DNA of 64,000 nt, from contig NZ_PGVH01000040.1 in NCBI RefSeq assembly GCF_004168585.1, forward strand, positions 269,972 through 333,971, read 5' to 3'. The number at the start of each line of letters is the position of its first letter. The first letter of the stretch is position 1. The notes beneath the pieces are model-generated. The model was not told the origin of the DNA. It saw only the letters and a program-made list of their open reading frames with translations, and ran no database searches. Below are positions 27,438-37,100 of the stretch, one piece after another. This stretch comes from Shewanella sp. OPT22. GTDB taxonomy: Bacteria; Pseudomonadota; Gammaproteobacteria; Enterobacterales; Shewanellaceae. Both the position numbers and the translations under genes were made by a program.

Positions 27438-27564
27438 GAACAGATTATTTTAACTTAGTTAAAGGCATTGTTTGTTCATCATCATTCTCCCTTTATTGAT
27501 ATTGTTGTATCATAGATATTCCAAATTGGAAGTGAGCGATCTAAAGAATAGGTCGCTTTTTTTT
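27438..27564 (+). ncRNA. putative sigma-E-dependent small RNA, MicA-like, copy 1
   Basis: About 127 bases from the start predicted by the sigma-E-like promoter to the T-tract of an intrinsic terminator, with no open frame of note. In order it has: a 5' stem formed by GAACA and TGTTC; the core GCATTGTTTGTTCATCATC (27465-27483); TCTCCCT (27486-27492), complementary to a Shine-Dalgarno sequence; a small hairpin TTCCAAATTGGAA (27519-27531); and the terminator. All blocks recur in copy 2, 255 bases downstream. The core resembles E. coli MicA (GCAUUUGUUAUCAUCAUCCC as I recall it), a sigma-E-dependent repressor of outer-membrane protein mRNAs. Homology is inferred, not proven. Confidence 0.65.
27535..27564 (+). 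terminator. intrinsic terminator of small RNA copy 1
   Basis: AGCGATCTA (27535-27543) pairs with TAGGTCGCT (27549-27557), one G-U pair, loop AAGAA, followed by eight Ts. A U-rich end like this also suits Hfq binding. Confidence 0.85.
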
Positions 27565-27692
27565 GTCTTTTTTTCAGTGCTTATCTATTCAAAAGTATAT
27601 TATCTAGGTTAAAAATTCTTTCATAACTTTTAGCAATATCACCTGTTCTTTTTTTATGTAATCAATTTATTTATTCGTGGGTCTATTTAGAC

Positions 27693-27785
27693 GAACAGAT
27701 TAATTAAGCATTGTTTGTTCATCATCTCCCTATGTTATTTCCGAATTGGAATTATACGGCTTATCGATTGATAAGCCGCTTTTTT
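27693..27785 (+). ncRNA. putative small RNA, MicA-like, copy 2 (paralogue of copy 1)
   Basis: About 93 bases with the same modules as copy 1: a GAACAGATTA start, a GAACA/TGTTC stem, the identical 19-base core GCATTGTTTGTTCATCATC (27708-27726), TCTCCCT (27725-27731), the hairpin TTCCGAATTGGAA (27739-27751) and its own intrinsic terminator. The spacers and the terminator stem differ from copy 1, as expected for diverged paralogues. A TCTAT lies at the same distance before the 5' element as TCTGA in copy 1, but no -35 match is seen, so its promoter is unclear. Its 3' end overlaps the end of the convergent RND gene. Confidence 0.62.
27757..27785 (+). terminator. intrinsic terminator of small RNA copy 2
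   Basis: CGGCTTATC (27757-27765) pairs perfectly with GATAAGCCG (27770-27778) around GATT, followed by a run of six Ts (27780-27785). The T-run overlaps the last two bases of the convergent RND gene's stop codon. Confidence 0.85.
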
Positions 27786-30700
27786 ATTTGCTCTTCTTAC
27801 GCATCAACAGATAATAAAACACTGGAGTTAGAATCAAGCCAAAGAAGGTTACTCCTAGCATGCCAGAAAATACAGCAACGCCCATCTCTTTTCGCATTTC
27901 AGAGCCAGCTCCAACAGAAAACACAAGCGGTAAAACACCCATAATAAATGCGAATGAAGTCATTAAAATAGGGCGCAAACGCAACTTACAAGCCGTAATT
28001 ATAGCCTCTTTAATTTCTTTGCCTTCGGCTTGTAACTCTTTAGCGAATTCGACAATTAATATGGCATTTTTCGTTGCTAAAGCCACCAGCACAATTAAGC
28101 CTATCTGAGTAAAGATATTATTGTTGCCGCCATAAATCCAAACGCCAGTTAATGCCGATAGCATTGTCATAGGAATGATAAGAATAATTGCGATTGGAGA
28201 TTTCAAACTTTCATACTGTGCTGCTAACACCATAAACACTAAACAAATCACCAGTAAGAATATGAGGCCACCAGTGTTTCCAGCCAAAATCTGCTGATAT
28301 GTAATGTCTGTCCATTCATAATTCATTCCATCTGGTAGCGCTTCTGCTAAAACTTCCTCAATGGCAGATCTTGCCTGATCACTACTGTACCCAGCTGCTG
28401 CTACTCCATTGATGTCAGCTGAAACGAAACTGTTGTAGTGCATCACTCTATCTGGATCAACCGTATGCTTTACTTCAATGATGGTTCCCAGTGGAATCAT
28501 CTCTCCCTTATTGTTACTGACTTTAATTTGGGTAATATCTTCAGGCATATCACGAAATGATTGCTCAGCTTGAATATTCACCTGATAAGTCCGACCGAAC
28601 AAATTGAAGTCATTTACATAAGTTTTTCCCAAATAAGATTGCAACGCTATAAAGACATCTTGTATCGATACACCAATTTGCATGGCTTTGGTTCTGTCCA
28701 CGGCCACTTCAATTTGAGGCACATTCACATGATAGCTCGTAAATACTTTGGCTAGTTCAGGATGAGACTTAGATTTTTCAATCACCTCTTCCGTCACCTT
28801 AAATAAAGTATCAAACCCATAATGAGTTCGATCTTCGATTTGCAATTTAAAACCACCAATAGTTCCTAAACCACGCACAGGTGCAGGGTTGAACACGGCA
28901 ATTTTTGCTTCTTGAATTGGTTGAAACTCACCATTTAACGACTTAGCGATTGCACTCGCAGATAACTCAGGACTCGTTCGATTCTCAAATTTATCCAACG
29001 TAACAAACACAATGCCTTGGTTGGTACTATTCGTGAAACCGTTAATACTCAAGCCCGCCATTGAAAACACATCCGTAACCCCTGGATGTTTCAAAGCAAT
29101 CTCGGTCATTTTATCAGTCACACCCTGAGTTCTGTCTAGTGAAGCGGCATCCGGTAATTGCGCATAAGAGATCAAATATTGTTTATCTTGTGGAGGCACG
29201 TAAGCCGTCGGCGTATTCTGGAATTGAAAACCCGTTAGACTCAACAGCCCTAAATAAACGATAACAATGACGCCGCTGATTCTGACTAAACGTGAAACTA
29301 ATGCACCGTAACTCTCGGAAAGCCAGTGAAAGAATTTATTAAAAGGTCTAAATATCCAACCCAAAAGCCAATCAATTGATTTTGATAACCAATCTTTAGG
29401 TGCGTCGTGGGGTTTGAGTAACAGCGCAGATAATGCAGGGCTGAGCGTTAAAGAGTTTATGGCAGAGATAATCGTCGATATGGTTAATGTTAAAGCAAAT
29501 TGAATATAAAACTCACCAGTTAACCCTGTCATAAAGGCTGTAGGAACAAATACTGCTATCAATACCATTGTGGTCGCAATAATCGGACTCGTCACCTCCT
29601 CCATAGCCCTTTTAGTTGCTTCGAGTGGTTTCAGGCCTTCTGCAATATTTCGTTCAACATTTTCTACAACTACAATGGCGTCATCAACAACAATTCCTAT
29701 CGCCAGCACAAGCCCGAAAAGTGAAAGCGCATTGAGCGAGAACCCCATCAGGTGCATAAAACTAAAAGTACCTATAAGCGACACTGGTACCGCTAATAGC
29801 GGGATTATGGATGCTCGCCAAGTTTGCAAGAACAGTACCACAACCAATATGACTAAAAACACTGCATCAATTAAGGTTTCAATCACAGAGCTAATAGACT
29901 CCTGAACGAATACTGTCGGGTCAAAAACGAGTGCGTATTCCAATCCAGCTGGAAAGTGCTTTTCAAGCTCTTTCATTTTGGCTCGCACATCATCGGATAT
30001 TTGTATCGCATTGGCGCCATTAGCCTGATAGATAGGTACTGCCACTGCCGGAGAATTATTGAGCTTTGAATTTAATACATAGCTTTCGGATCCCAACTCA
30101 ACTCTGGCTACGTCTTTTAATCTCACAACCTGATCGTTTTCACCCACTTTAATAATAATATTCTTGAATTCTTCTACATCAGACAAGCGCCCTTTTACAT
30201 TTATCAATAATTCGAAGTTAGCGCCTACCATCGGTTCAGCACCCAAACTGCCTGCTGCCACTTGCTGATTCTGCTGTTTAATTGCTTTGACAATATCAAT
30301 GGGAGAAAGCCCTACCGATGAAACTTTATAAGGGTCTAACCAAACTCTTAAGCTGTACTCACCAAAACCGAATTGGCGCGTTGCACCAACTCCTTTAATT
30401 CGTTGCAATTCGTCTTTTACATACAAATTTGCGTAATTGGATAAATACAACAGATCATGATTTTCATCAGTCGAATACAAGTGAACTAACATGGTAAGAA
30501 TCGGTGACGTTTTCTCGGTCACAACACCTAAGCGTTGAACTATAACAGGCAGCCTTGGCTTTGCTCGCTCAACTCGATTCTGAACTTGCGCCTGTGCAAT
30601 ATCGATGTCCGTACCAATAGCAAACGTCACGGTTAACTTCATCAACCCATCAGCCGTAGCTTGAGATGACATGTACAACATGTTATCAACGCCATTGATC

Positions 30701-30906
30701 TCAAGCTCGATGGGAGAAGCTACAGTTTCAGCAATGAGTTTAGGGGTTGCCCCTGGGTACTTAGCTTGAACGATAACGGTCGGTGGTGCTACATCTGGAT
30801 ATTCTGTTGTCGGTAATTGCCCAACTGAAATAGCACCGCAAATAACGAATAACAGAGACAGCATGACTGCTGTGATCGGTCTTTCGATAAAATACTTTGA
30901 AATCAT
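27784..30906 (-). CDS. RND multidrug efflux pump, inner-membrane transporter (AcrB/MexB family)
   Basis: The 1040 residues have the HAE1 architecture: a start MISKYFIERPITAVMLSLLF, two large periplasmic loops, and twelve membrane helices. The proton-relay Asp pair lies in GIVVDDAIVVVENVERN (about 405-420), and the second half has a mirrored LVALATKNAILIVEFAKE. Exports hydrophobic drugs, bile or fatty-acid-like compounds in a tripartite complex. It follows the adaptor gene by 23 bases. No TolC-type channel or local regulator is adjacent, so an outer-membrane partner encoded elsewhere must be used. Confidence 0.94.
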   Translation of the reverse strand: MISKYFIERPITAVMLSLLFVICGAISVGQLPTTEYPDVAPPTVIVQAKYPGATPKLIAETVASPIELEINGVDNMLYMSSQATADGLMKLTVTFAIGTDIDIAQAQVQNRVERAKPRLPVIVQRLGVVTEKTSPILTMLVHLYSTDENHDLLYLSNYANLYVKDELQRIKGVGATRQFGFGEYSLRVWLDPYKVSSVGLSPIDIVKAIKQQNQQVAAGSLGAEPMVGANFELLINVKGRLSDVEEFKNIIIKVGENDQVVRLKDVARVELGSESYVLNSKLNNSPAVAVPIYQANGANAIQISDDVRAKMKELEKHFPAGLEYALVFDPTVFVQESISSVIETLIDAVFLVILVVVLFLQTWRASIIPLLAVPVSLIGTFSFMHLMGFSLNALSLFGLVLAIGIVVDDAIVVVENVERNIAEGLKPLEATKRAMEEVTSPIIATTMVLIAVFVPTAFMTGLTGEFYIQFALTLTISTIISAINSLTLSPALSALLLKPHDAPKDWLSKSIDWLLGWIFRPFNKFFHWLSESYGALVSRLVRISGVIVIVYLGLLSLTGFQFQNTPTAYVPPQDKQYLISYAQLPDAASLDRTQGVTDKMTEIALKHPGVTDVFSMAGLSINGFTNSTNQGIVFVTLDKFENRTSPELSASAIAKSLNGEFQPIQEAKIAVFNPAPVRGLGTIGGFKLQIEDRTHYGFDTLFKVTEEVIEKSKSHPELAKVFTSYHVNVPQIEVAVDRTKAMQIGVSIQDVFIALQSYLGKTYVNDFNLFGRTYQVNIQAEQSFRDMPEDITQIKVSNNKGEMIPLGTIIEVKHTVDPDRVMHYNSFVSADINGVAAAGYSSDQARSAIEEVLAEALPDGMNYEWTDITYQQILAGNTGGLIFLLVICLVFMVLAAQYESLKSPIAIILIIPMTMLSALTGVWIYGGNNNIFTQIGLIVLVALATKNAILIVEFAKELQAEGKEIKEAIITACKLRLRPILMTSFAFIMGVLPLVFSVGAGSEMRKEMGVAVFSGMLGVTFFGLILTPVFYYLLMRKKSK

Positions 30907-30929
30907 GAGTGCGCTTCCTTGCCACTATG

Positions 30930-32123
30930 TTATTGGAAATACATTTTCTGCTCTTTTCTCAACTCATCCAAATTTTCTTTAGAGGTCATATCTACGTGAA
31001 TGGGATTAATTTTTCTTCCAGCTTTAGCCCTGTGCATGCCATTGATGACGATACGATCCGTTGGCTTCAGCCCCGTTTTAATCACTCTCAAACCACTCAT
31101 TGATTTTCCGAGCGTTACTGGTTGGTATTTCAATTGATTATTGTCGTCTACCAAGAGAACATATCGATTTTGCAAATCAGTTTTGACCGCGGTTTCATCG
31201 ATTAGAATGCGCTTTTGTGGCGTACTGCCTGCTATTCTCAACGTCGCAAATGCACCTGGAATAATGCGTTGATGACGGTTATTAAAATGCGCTCGTAAGC
31301 GGATAGTTCCTGTATTTGAATTGACTCTATTATCAATAAAATCAATTTTGCCTTTATGCTTAAAATCATTTGCATTCACTAGGCTCATAGAAACAAAGCT
31401 GTCTAACTTGCCTGGTGCTGATTGCTGCATACTTTGGAGTAAATCTAAATATTTAAGATAGGTTTTTTCATCAACATCAAAATACACATGCATGTAATCA
31501 TCAGAGACAATGGAGGTGAGAGGTGAAACCCCTTTTTCTAGATAATTACCTTCTGTGATCTGTGCAAAAGACACTCTGCCATCAATCGGTGCGATGACCT
31601 TCGTAAACTCCAGATCCAAAGTGGAATGTGCCAGCTGCGCCTTTATCGAATTTACATCAGCCTTAGCTTTCTGTTTTGAAGCATATTGGCTTTCGAGTGT
31701 TTGCTTTGACACTGCCCTTTGTTTATATAGCTCTTCAACACGTTTGTATTCAGACTCCGCCAACATAGAGTTTGCTTTAGCTCGGTCAAGATCACTTTCT
31801 AATCGCTGCACATCGGTTTTAAAGGTTCTCGGATCAACTTGGAACAGCACATCCCCTTTTTTTACTCGAGCTCCTTCATCAAACATCACTTTATCAAGAT
31901 AACCAGAAACACGAGGGATAACCGTGACTCTATCTGGCGACTTAACTCTGCCCGTATACTCATCCCAATTCACAATAGTCTCATGCAGCACTGGAGCCAC
32001 ATCGACTTCAACCAATTTAGAAGCTTTATCACTCTTTGATTCATCTTCGTTGCAAGCAGTGGTCAAAATGAGTAAGAAAAGAATAAGAAAAACTTGGTTG
32101 AATGACTTACTGAAATAGCTCAT
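30930..32123 (-). CDS. RND efflux periplasmic adaptor lipoprotein (AcrA/MexA family)
   Basis: The 397 residues start with a lipoprotein signal (lipobox LTTAC, Cys about residue 24). A split lipoyl/barrel-sandwich domain follows (PRVSGYLDKVMFDEGARVKKGDVLFQVDPR and LEFTKVIAPIDGRVSFAQITEG), around an alpha-helical hairpin (about 95-165, DRAKANSMLAESEYKRVEEL), then beta-barrel and membrane-proximal domains. Links the RND pump to an outer-membrane channel. ATG at 32123, with GGGA eight bases upstream, is preferred to the in-frame TTG at 32129. Confidence 0.93.
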   Translation of the reverse strand: MSYFSKSFNQVFLILFLLILTTACNEDESKSDKASKLVEVDVAPVLHETIVNWDEYTGRVKSPDRVTVIPRVSGYLDKVMFDEGARVKKGDVLFQVDPRTFKTDVQRLESDLDRAKANSMLAESEYKRVEELYKQRAVSKQTLESQYASKQKAKADVNSIKAQLAHSTLDLEFTKVIAPIDGRVSFAQITEGNYLEKGVSPLTSIVSDDYMHVYFDVDEKTYLKYLDLLQSMQQSAPGKLDSFVSMSLVNANDFKHKGKIDFIDNRVNSNTGTIRLRAHFNNRHQRIIPGAFATLRIAGSTPQKRILIDETAVKTDLQNRYVLLVDDNNQLKYQPVTLGKSMSGLRVIKTGLKPTDRIVINGMHRAKAGRKINPIHVDMTSKENLDELRKEQKMYFQ

Positions 32124-32129
32124 GCTCAA

Positions 32130-32435
32130 GTCCCTATGAACCTTAATAAATTAAATAACTATTTCAGTGTAGCAACAGTTTGAATTATGTACCTGTGATG
32201 AAGTTTAAAAGGCTCATTTACAAAATATGCTCGATGTCAGGTTTTGCCCGAATAACTTGTATCACGAAGTTTTGTAACTGCAGTTTTAAGCTTGGTTAAA
32301 AAGTCTTTTGATAAGTGTATGGAAGAAGAGGCGTACGTGCATTCTGTAATTTGACTATTTAAAACATAATTCGTTTTCTCAGAATATTGAAACTTCTGAA
32401 ACTCAGGGCAGAAAATCGTTTATGAATTTACATAG
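32130..32435. other. 306-base intergenic region before the efflux operon
   Basis: AT-rich, between the 3' end of pfaE and the start of the efflux operon, both read leftward. It must hold the efflux promoter, but no convincing hexamers or operator palindrome are seen. No gene is recognised. Confidence 0.4.
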
Positions 32436-33191
32436 TTAGAAATTAATCACTATTGCGAGTTTATCTTTTGTTGCAAGAGAAACACTTAATCGATAACCAC
32501 CAGCACTCTGTTTTATGAATGACTGCCAATGAAGATTCTTATGTTCATTCTCGGCAATCACTTCTATCGAGCCATTCGTATCATCGAAAGTAAAAGAAAA
32601 AGAATCTAGCCTTGTTGCTAACCCTTTACCTGTCGCCTTGATGTAAGATTCTTTTAACGCCCATAAGTCAAAAAATCGCTTACGTTGATTATCTTCAGGT
32701 AACGCTAACAAACTTGAAACTTCAATCTCTGAGAAGTAACGATGTAAAATCGCATGTATGTCTGTATTTTGCCTTTCTCTTTCAATATCCACACCAAACA
32801 AAATATCACGATAAGGTAGCTTCGAATGAAAGACACCAATCAATAAGTAATCACCACTGTGACTGATATTAAATTGAATCCCAGTAGCATCAAATTGAGA
32901 CTGAATTAAGCGAGGTTTTCCGTGTTTTTCAACTTCAAACTGCCATTGGTAAGATTGGATAGGTTCTAGTTCGTTATCATCGCAATAACGAGACAAGGTT
33001 TCACGGAGTGTTGTTCGAACAAATAAAGCCTGATTTTTCATTCGCTCAGATTTGTAACGCTGAACTCTTTGCTGTTCTGATTCAGACAATAACTTAAATG
33101 CAGTCTCTTTATCATTAATTGACTGAATTTCATAAAGATAAGTCGTAACTTCAATAAATGGTTGTTGTGATGAATACAAATAAAAAGCCAA
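32436..33191 (-). CDS. pfaE: PfaE, 4'-phosphopantetheinyl transferase for the PUFA synthase
   Basis: Attaches the phosphopantetheine arm to the ACP domains of PfaA. The 251 residues are an Sfp-type transferase with FGVDIERE (metal-binding Asp135 and Glu137) and FDLWALKESYIKATGKG (Trp177, Lys180, Glu181, Lys185), plus the NISHSGDYLLIGV strand. It is divergent from pfaR-pfaABCD, the arrangement in Shewanella and relatives. The start is a TTG at 33191 preceded by CGGA; no ATG lies between it and the upstream in-frame stop. Confidence 0.93.
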   Translation of the reverse strand: MAFYLYSSQQPFIEVTTYLYEIQSINDKETAFKLLSESEQQRVQRYKSERMKNQALFVRTTLRETLSRYCDDNELEPIQSYQWQFEVEKHGKPRLIQSQFDATGIQFNISHSGDYLLIGVFHSKLPYRDILFGVDIERERQNTDIHAILHRYFSEIEVSSLLALPEDNQRKRFFDLWALKESYIKATGKGLATRLDSFSFTFDDTNGSIEVIAENEHKNLHWQSFIKQSAGGYRLSVSLATKDKLAIVINF

Positions 33192-33209
33192 GTTAATCCG
33201 TAAAGCCGC

Positions 33210-33215
33210 ATTATA
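33210..33215 (-). promoter_or_regulatory. possible -10 hexamer for pfaE
   Basis: A perfect TATAAT on the minus strand, 18 bases upstream of the pfaE TTG, leaving a very short leader. The matching -35 (TACAAA at 17 bases) is weak. The pfaR-pfaE gap holds no other clear signal. Confidence 0.35.
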
Positions 33216-33347
33216 ACCTTATGCTGAAATGTTTTGTAAAATCTATTTTGTCCCACCTGATTGTAACCAGAGTGAGACTGAGGTAATCTTGCTGCTCATT
33301 TTGCAAAATTAAACGAATAAATTGGCAACGGATGCCTATAAAATATT

Positions 33348-34193
33348 ATGACAACACGTCAAAGACATGGGAATGCGACTACCACACCTGAAATGCGGCG
33401 CTTTATTCAAACGTCGGATATGAGCGTGGCTGAACTTTCTAAAATTTTGAACATCAGCCCCGCTACGGTTCGTAAGTGGCGTAACCGTAAAGATATTTCC
33501 GATGGTGACCACACACCTAGACACTTAAATACGACGCTCACGCCAACGGAAGAATATGTGGTTGTCGGGCTTCGTTCTCAACTTGAGCTGTCGTTAGACA
33601 AACTCTTAAAAGTCACCCAAGAATTCATTAACCCTAATGTGTCCCGCTCTGGTCTTGCTCGTTGTTTAAAGCGGTATGGCGTGTCTAAACTTGATGATGA
33701 GACACCCACCAAAGTCCCAGGTGATTATTTTAATCAGCTACCCGTTGTACAAGGCTCTGAGGTCAGTGCGTATGCATTAAACACTGAAACCTTAGCTAAA
33801 GCTCTTGAATTGCCTAAAGATGACCCTGGTTCTGTCGTACAAGTAGTTTCTCTCGCCATCCCTGACGAGATCCCGCAAGAAAAACCCAGTTCAGTCTTTA
33901 TTGGTATCGACCCAAACTCTGATTGGGTCTACGTTGATATTTATCAAGACAATGATACTCAAGCGGCCAATCGTTATATCGGTTATGTATTGCAGCAAGG
34001 GCCATTTCATCTACGTCGTTTATTAGTGCGAAATTACCACACATTTTTAGCTCGTTTCCCGGGAGTCCAAACCAATATCCCCTCCAATCCAACGGAAAAT
34101 AAAAACGAGCCACAAGCGAAACCGCAACAGTTAAAACAATCAAAAAACCTGAGCGTTCGCCAAACCAAGCTTTTCTCCGGAGAATCTGTATGA
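33348..34193 (+). CDS. pfaR: PfaR, regulator of the pfa operon (transposase-derived architecture)
   Basis: The 281-residue protein precedes pfaA and overlaps its start by four bases (ATGA). PfaR is reported as a transcriptional activator of pfa genes in Shewanella. The N-terminal helix-turn-helix is MSVAELSKILNISPATVRKW, followed by TTLTPTEEYVVVGLRSQLEL and NPNVSRSGLARCLKRYGV. This reads like the DNA-binding half of IS481-type transposases. Residues about 185-240 (VFIGIDPNSDWVYVDIYQD, then LRRLLVRNYHTFLARF) resemble the integrase core, but with LVRNY where active enzymes have L-T-D-N-G. It is therefore probably a domesticated, catalytically dead transposase. Confidence 0.88.
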   Translation: MTTRQRHGNATTTPEMRRFIQTSDMSVAELSKILNISPATVRKWRNRKDISDGDHTPRHLNTTLTPTEEYVVVGLRSQLELSLDKLLKVTQEFINPNVSRSGLARCLKRYGVSKLDDETPTKVPGDYFNQLPVVQGSEVSAYALNTETLAKALELPKDDPGSVVQVVSLAIPDEIPQEKPSSVFIGIDPNSDWVYVDIYQDNDTQAANRYIGYVLQQGPFHLRRLLVRNYHTFLARFPGVQTNIPSNPTENKNEPQAKPQQLKQSKNLSVRQTKLFSGESV

Positions 34194-37100
34194 GTCAACA
34201 AGATAAGCGCCTGAATAAGCGCTTAAAAGATACCCCTATTGCGATTGTCGGCATGGCAAGCATCTTCGCTAACTCTCGATATGTAAATGAGTATTGGGAT
34301 TTGATCAGCGATGAAATCAATGCCATTACGGATATACCAGAAAGCCACTGGCGAGCGGATGATTACTACGACAGTAACAAATCAACGCCAGATAAAATTT
34401 ACTGCAAACGTGGTGGTTTTTTACCTGATGTCGATTTTAACCCGATGGAGTTTGGCTTACCGCCCAATATTCTTGAGTTAACCGATACCTCGCAATTGTT
34501 GTCTTTAGTCGTTGCTAAAGAAGTCCTAGCCGATGCTAATTTGTCAGAAGATTATGATCGTGATCGCATTGGTATTACTTTAGGCATTGGTGGCGGACAA
34601 CAGATCAGCCAAAGCATGAATGCACGTCTGCAATATCCTGTCTTGCGTCAGGTATTCAAAAATAGCGGCATCAGCGATGAAGATTCAGAGATGCTGATCC
34701 AAAAGGTGCAAGACCAATACGTGCCTTGGGAAGAAAACTCATTTCCAGGTTCTTTAGGAAATGTCACCGCAGGTCGTGTTGCTAATCGCTTTAACTTAGG
34801 CGGAATGAACTGCGTAGTAGACGCAGCTTGTGCGGGTTCATTGGCCGCAATTCGTATGGCACTAACCGAGCTAACAGAACATCGCTCAGACATGATGATC
34901 ACTGGTGGTGTCGATACCGACAACTCACCATACATGTACATGAGTTTCTCCAAAACGCCTGCATTTACTGACAAAGAAAACATCACCCCATTTGATGAGT
35001 CATCAAGCGGGATGATGATTGGTGAAGGCATCGGCATGATTGCCATTAAGCGTTTAGAAGATGCGGAGCGTGATGGCGATAAAATCTATGCGGTAATCAA
35101 AGGTATCGGTGCTTCATCTGACGGCAAATTTAAAAGCATTTACGCACCGTGCCCTGAAGGACAAGCCAAAGCGTTATACCGTGCTTATGATGATGCGGGC
35201 TTTGCGCCAGATTCTGTCGGCCTTATTGAAGCTCACGGTACAGGTACTGCCGCTGGAGATGTGGCTGAATTTAATGGCCTTAACTCCGTATTCAGTGAAA
35301 ACAATAACCAAAAACAACACATCGCTCTAGGTTCAATAAAATCACAAATCGGTCATACAAAAGCAACCGCAGGAACAGCAGGTCTGATCAAAGCTGCGCT
35401 GTCTTTACACCATAAAGTGTTGCCACCGACCATCAATGTAAATAATCCAAATCCAAAGCTTGGTGTTGAAGACTCACCTTTTTACATCAATAGTGAAACT
35501 CGTCCTTGGATTGCTAAAGCCGACGATACACCTCGTCGTGCAGGCATCAGTTCATTCGGGTTTGGTGGCACTAACTTCCACGTTGTACTGGAGGAATACA
35601 CTCAAGAACATGAAGAATATCCTTATCGTCAACGTAATGTGGCCACGAGCTTATTGATTGATGCACCAACAAAATCACAATTAATCTCTCAGCTTGAACA
35701 GATCAAGCAAACGGGTGTCGATCTTAACGCACTCGCGAAGTCGTATTCTCATCGTAAACTTGCTGATAGTAATCACCGTATAGGTTTTGTTGTTTCATCG
35801 GTTACTGAACTGGAAAAAGAGCTTGTAAATGCGATGATTCGACTCGCCAGTGACGAATCTGAATGGCAATTACCATCGGGCACCAGTTATCAAGCGCAAG
35901 CAACAAAAGGAAAAGTTGCAGCACTCTTTGCAGGCCAAGGTTCACAATTTGTGAATATGGGTAAAACACTGGCTTGCAACTTCCCAGAGCTTCGCCAGCA
36001 AGTGGCATTAAGTGATAAAGTTTTTATTGAGAATAGTCAGCCAAGTTTATCCAGTAAACTATTCCCAATTCCCGTATTCAGTGAACAAGAACGTAAATCA
36101 CAACTTGCTGATCTAACGAATACGGCATTTGCACAAAGTGCGATTGGCGCTCTCTCTGTTGCTCAGTTTGATTTGTTGACCAAAGCAGGATTTAAAGCTG
36201 AACTCTTTGGTGGTCATAGCTTTGGTGAACTCTCAGCACTTTATGCTTCAGGAGTGCTGAGTAGGCAAGATTACACCACTCTCGCTTTTGCTCGTGGACA
36301 GGCAATGGCATCGGCTCCCGAAGGTGTAGATACAGGTAACATGGCCGCTGTTATTTTACCAGCTGAGTCCGATGCACTTGAAAAGTTGCATACTATTATC
36401 GAGCAATTTGATGGCGTAAAAATCGCCAATGATAACTCTGATATCCAGCAAGTTATCGCTGGCGACTCAAATGCTCTCGCTCAATGCAGTAAAGTCATTA
36501 AGGAAGAGCTTGGTTATAAAGTTGTTTCTCTGCCAGTGTCAGGAGCTTTCCATACACCACTTGTTGCTCATGCTCAGCAACCTTTTGCAGATGCGATTAA
36601 TGACGTTGAGTTTAACTCTCCATTAGGTACAGTTTTTAGTAACGCCACAGCAAATGCTTACCCTGCAGATAATAAACAGATTCAAAAGCAGTTTACAGAG
36701 CACATGCTCCAGTCGGTGCATTTCCGCCAACAAGTACGAGAAATGTATGCTGCTGGTGCACGTATTTTTGTTGAGTTTGGTCCTAAAGACATTCTGCAAA
36801 AGCTCGTCAAAGCCAACCTGACAAAACATAGTGAAGACATTAAGGTCATCAGCTTAAACCCAAATGCAAAAGGCGACAGTGACAAGCAATATCGTCAAGC
36901 TGCAATGCAACTGGCTGTTGCGGGTATTGAATTAAGCAACATCGACCCATATAAAGCTGACATTTCACATCCTGAAACCGCAGCGGGCATGTCTTTTAAG
37001 CTTAACGGCAATAACTATATCAGCCCTGCAACTCAGCAAAAAATGCAAACTTCCCTAAAAACTGGTGAAGTCAGCACCCAAATTGAATACGTCGACCGTG

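Noticed and set aside
27711..27944. Plus-strand frame of 77 codons across the second small RNA
   Set aside because: It begins inside the sRNA core and runs through the terminator and antisense to the RND gene. No ribosome site.
33038..33256. Minus-strand frame overlapping the start of pfaE, beginning with an ATG upstream
   Set aside because: Different frame from the phosphopantetheinyl transferase, and it reads through its conserved N-terminus without any motif. The TTG start is preferred for pfaE.
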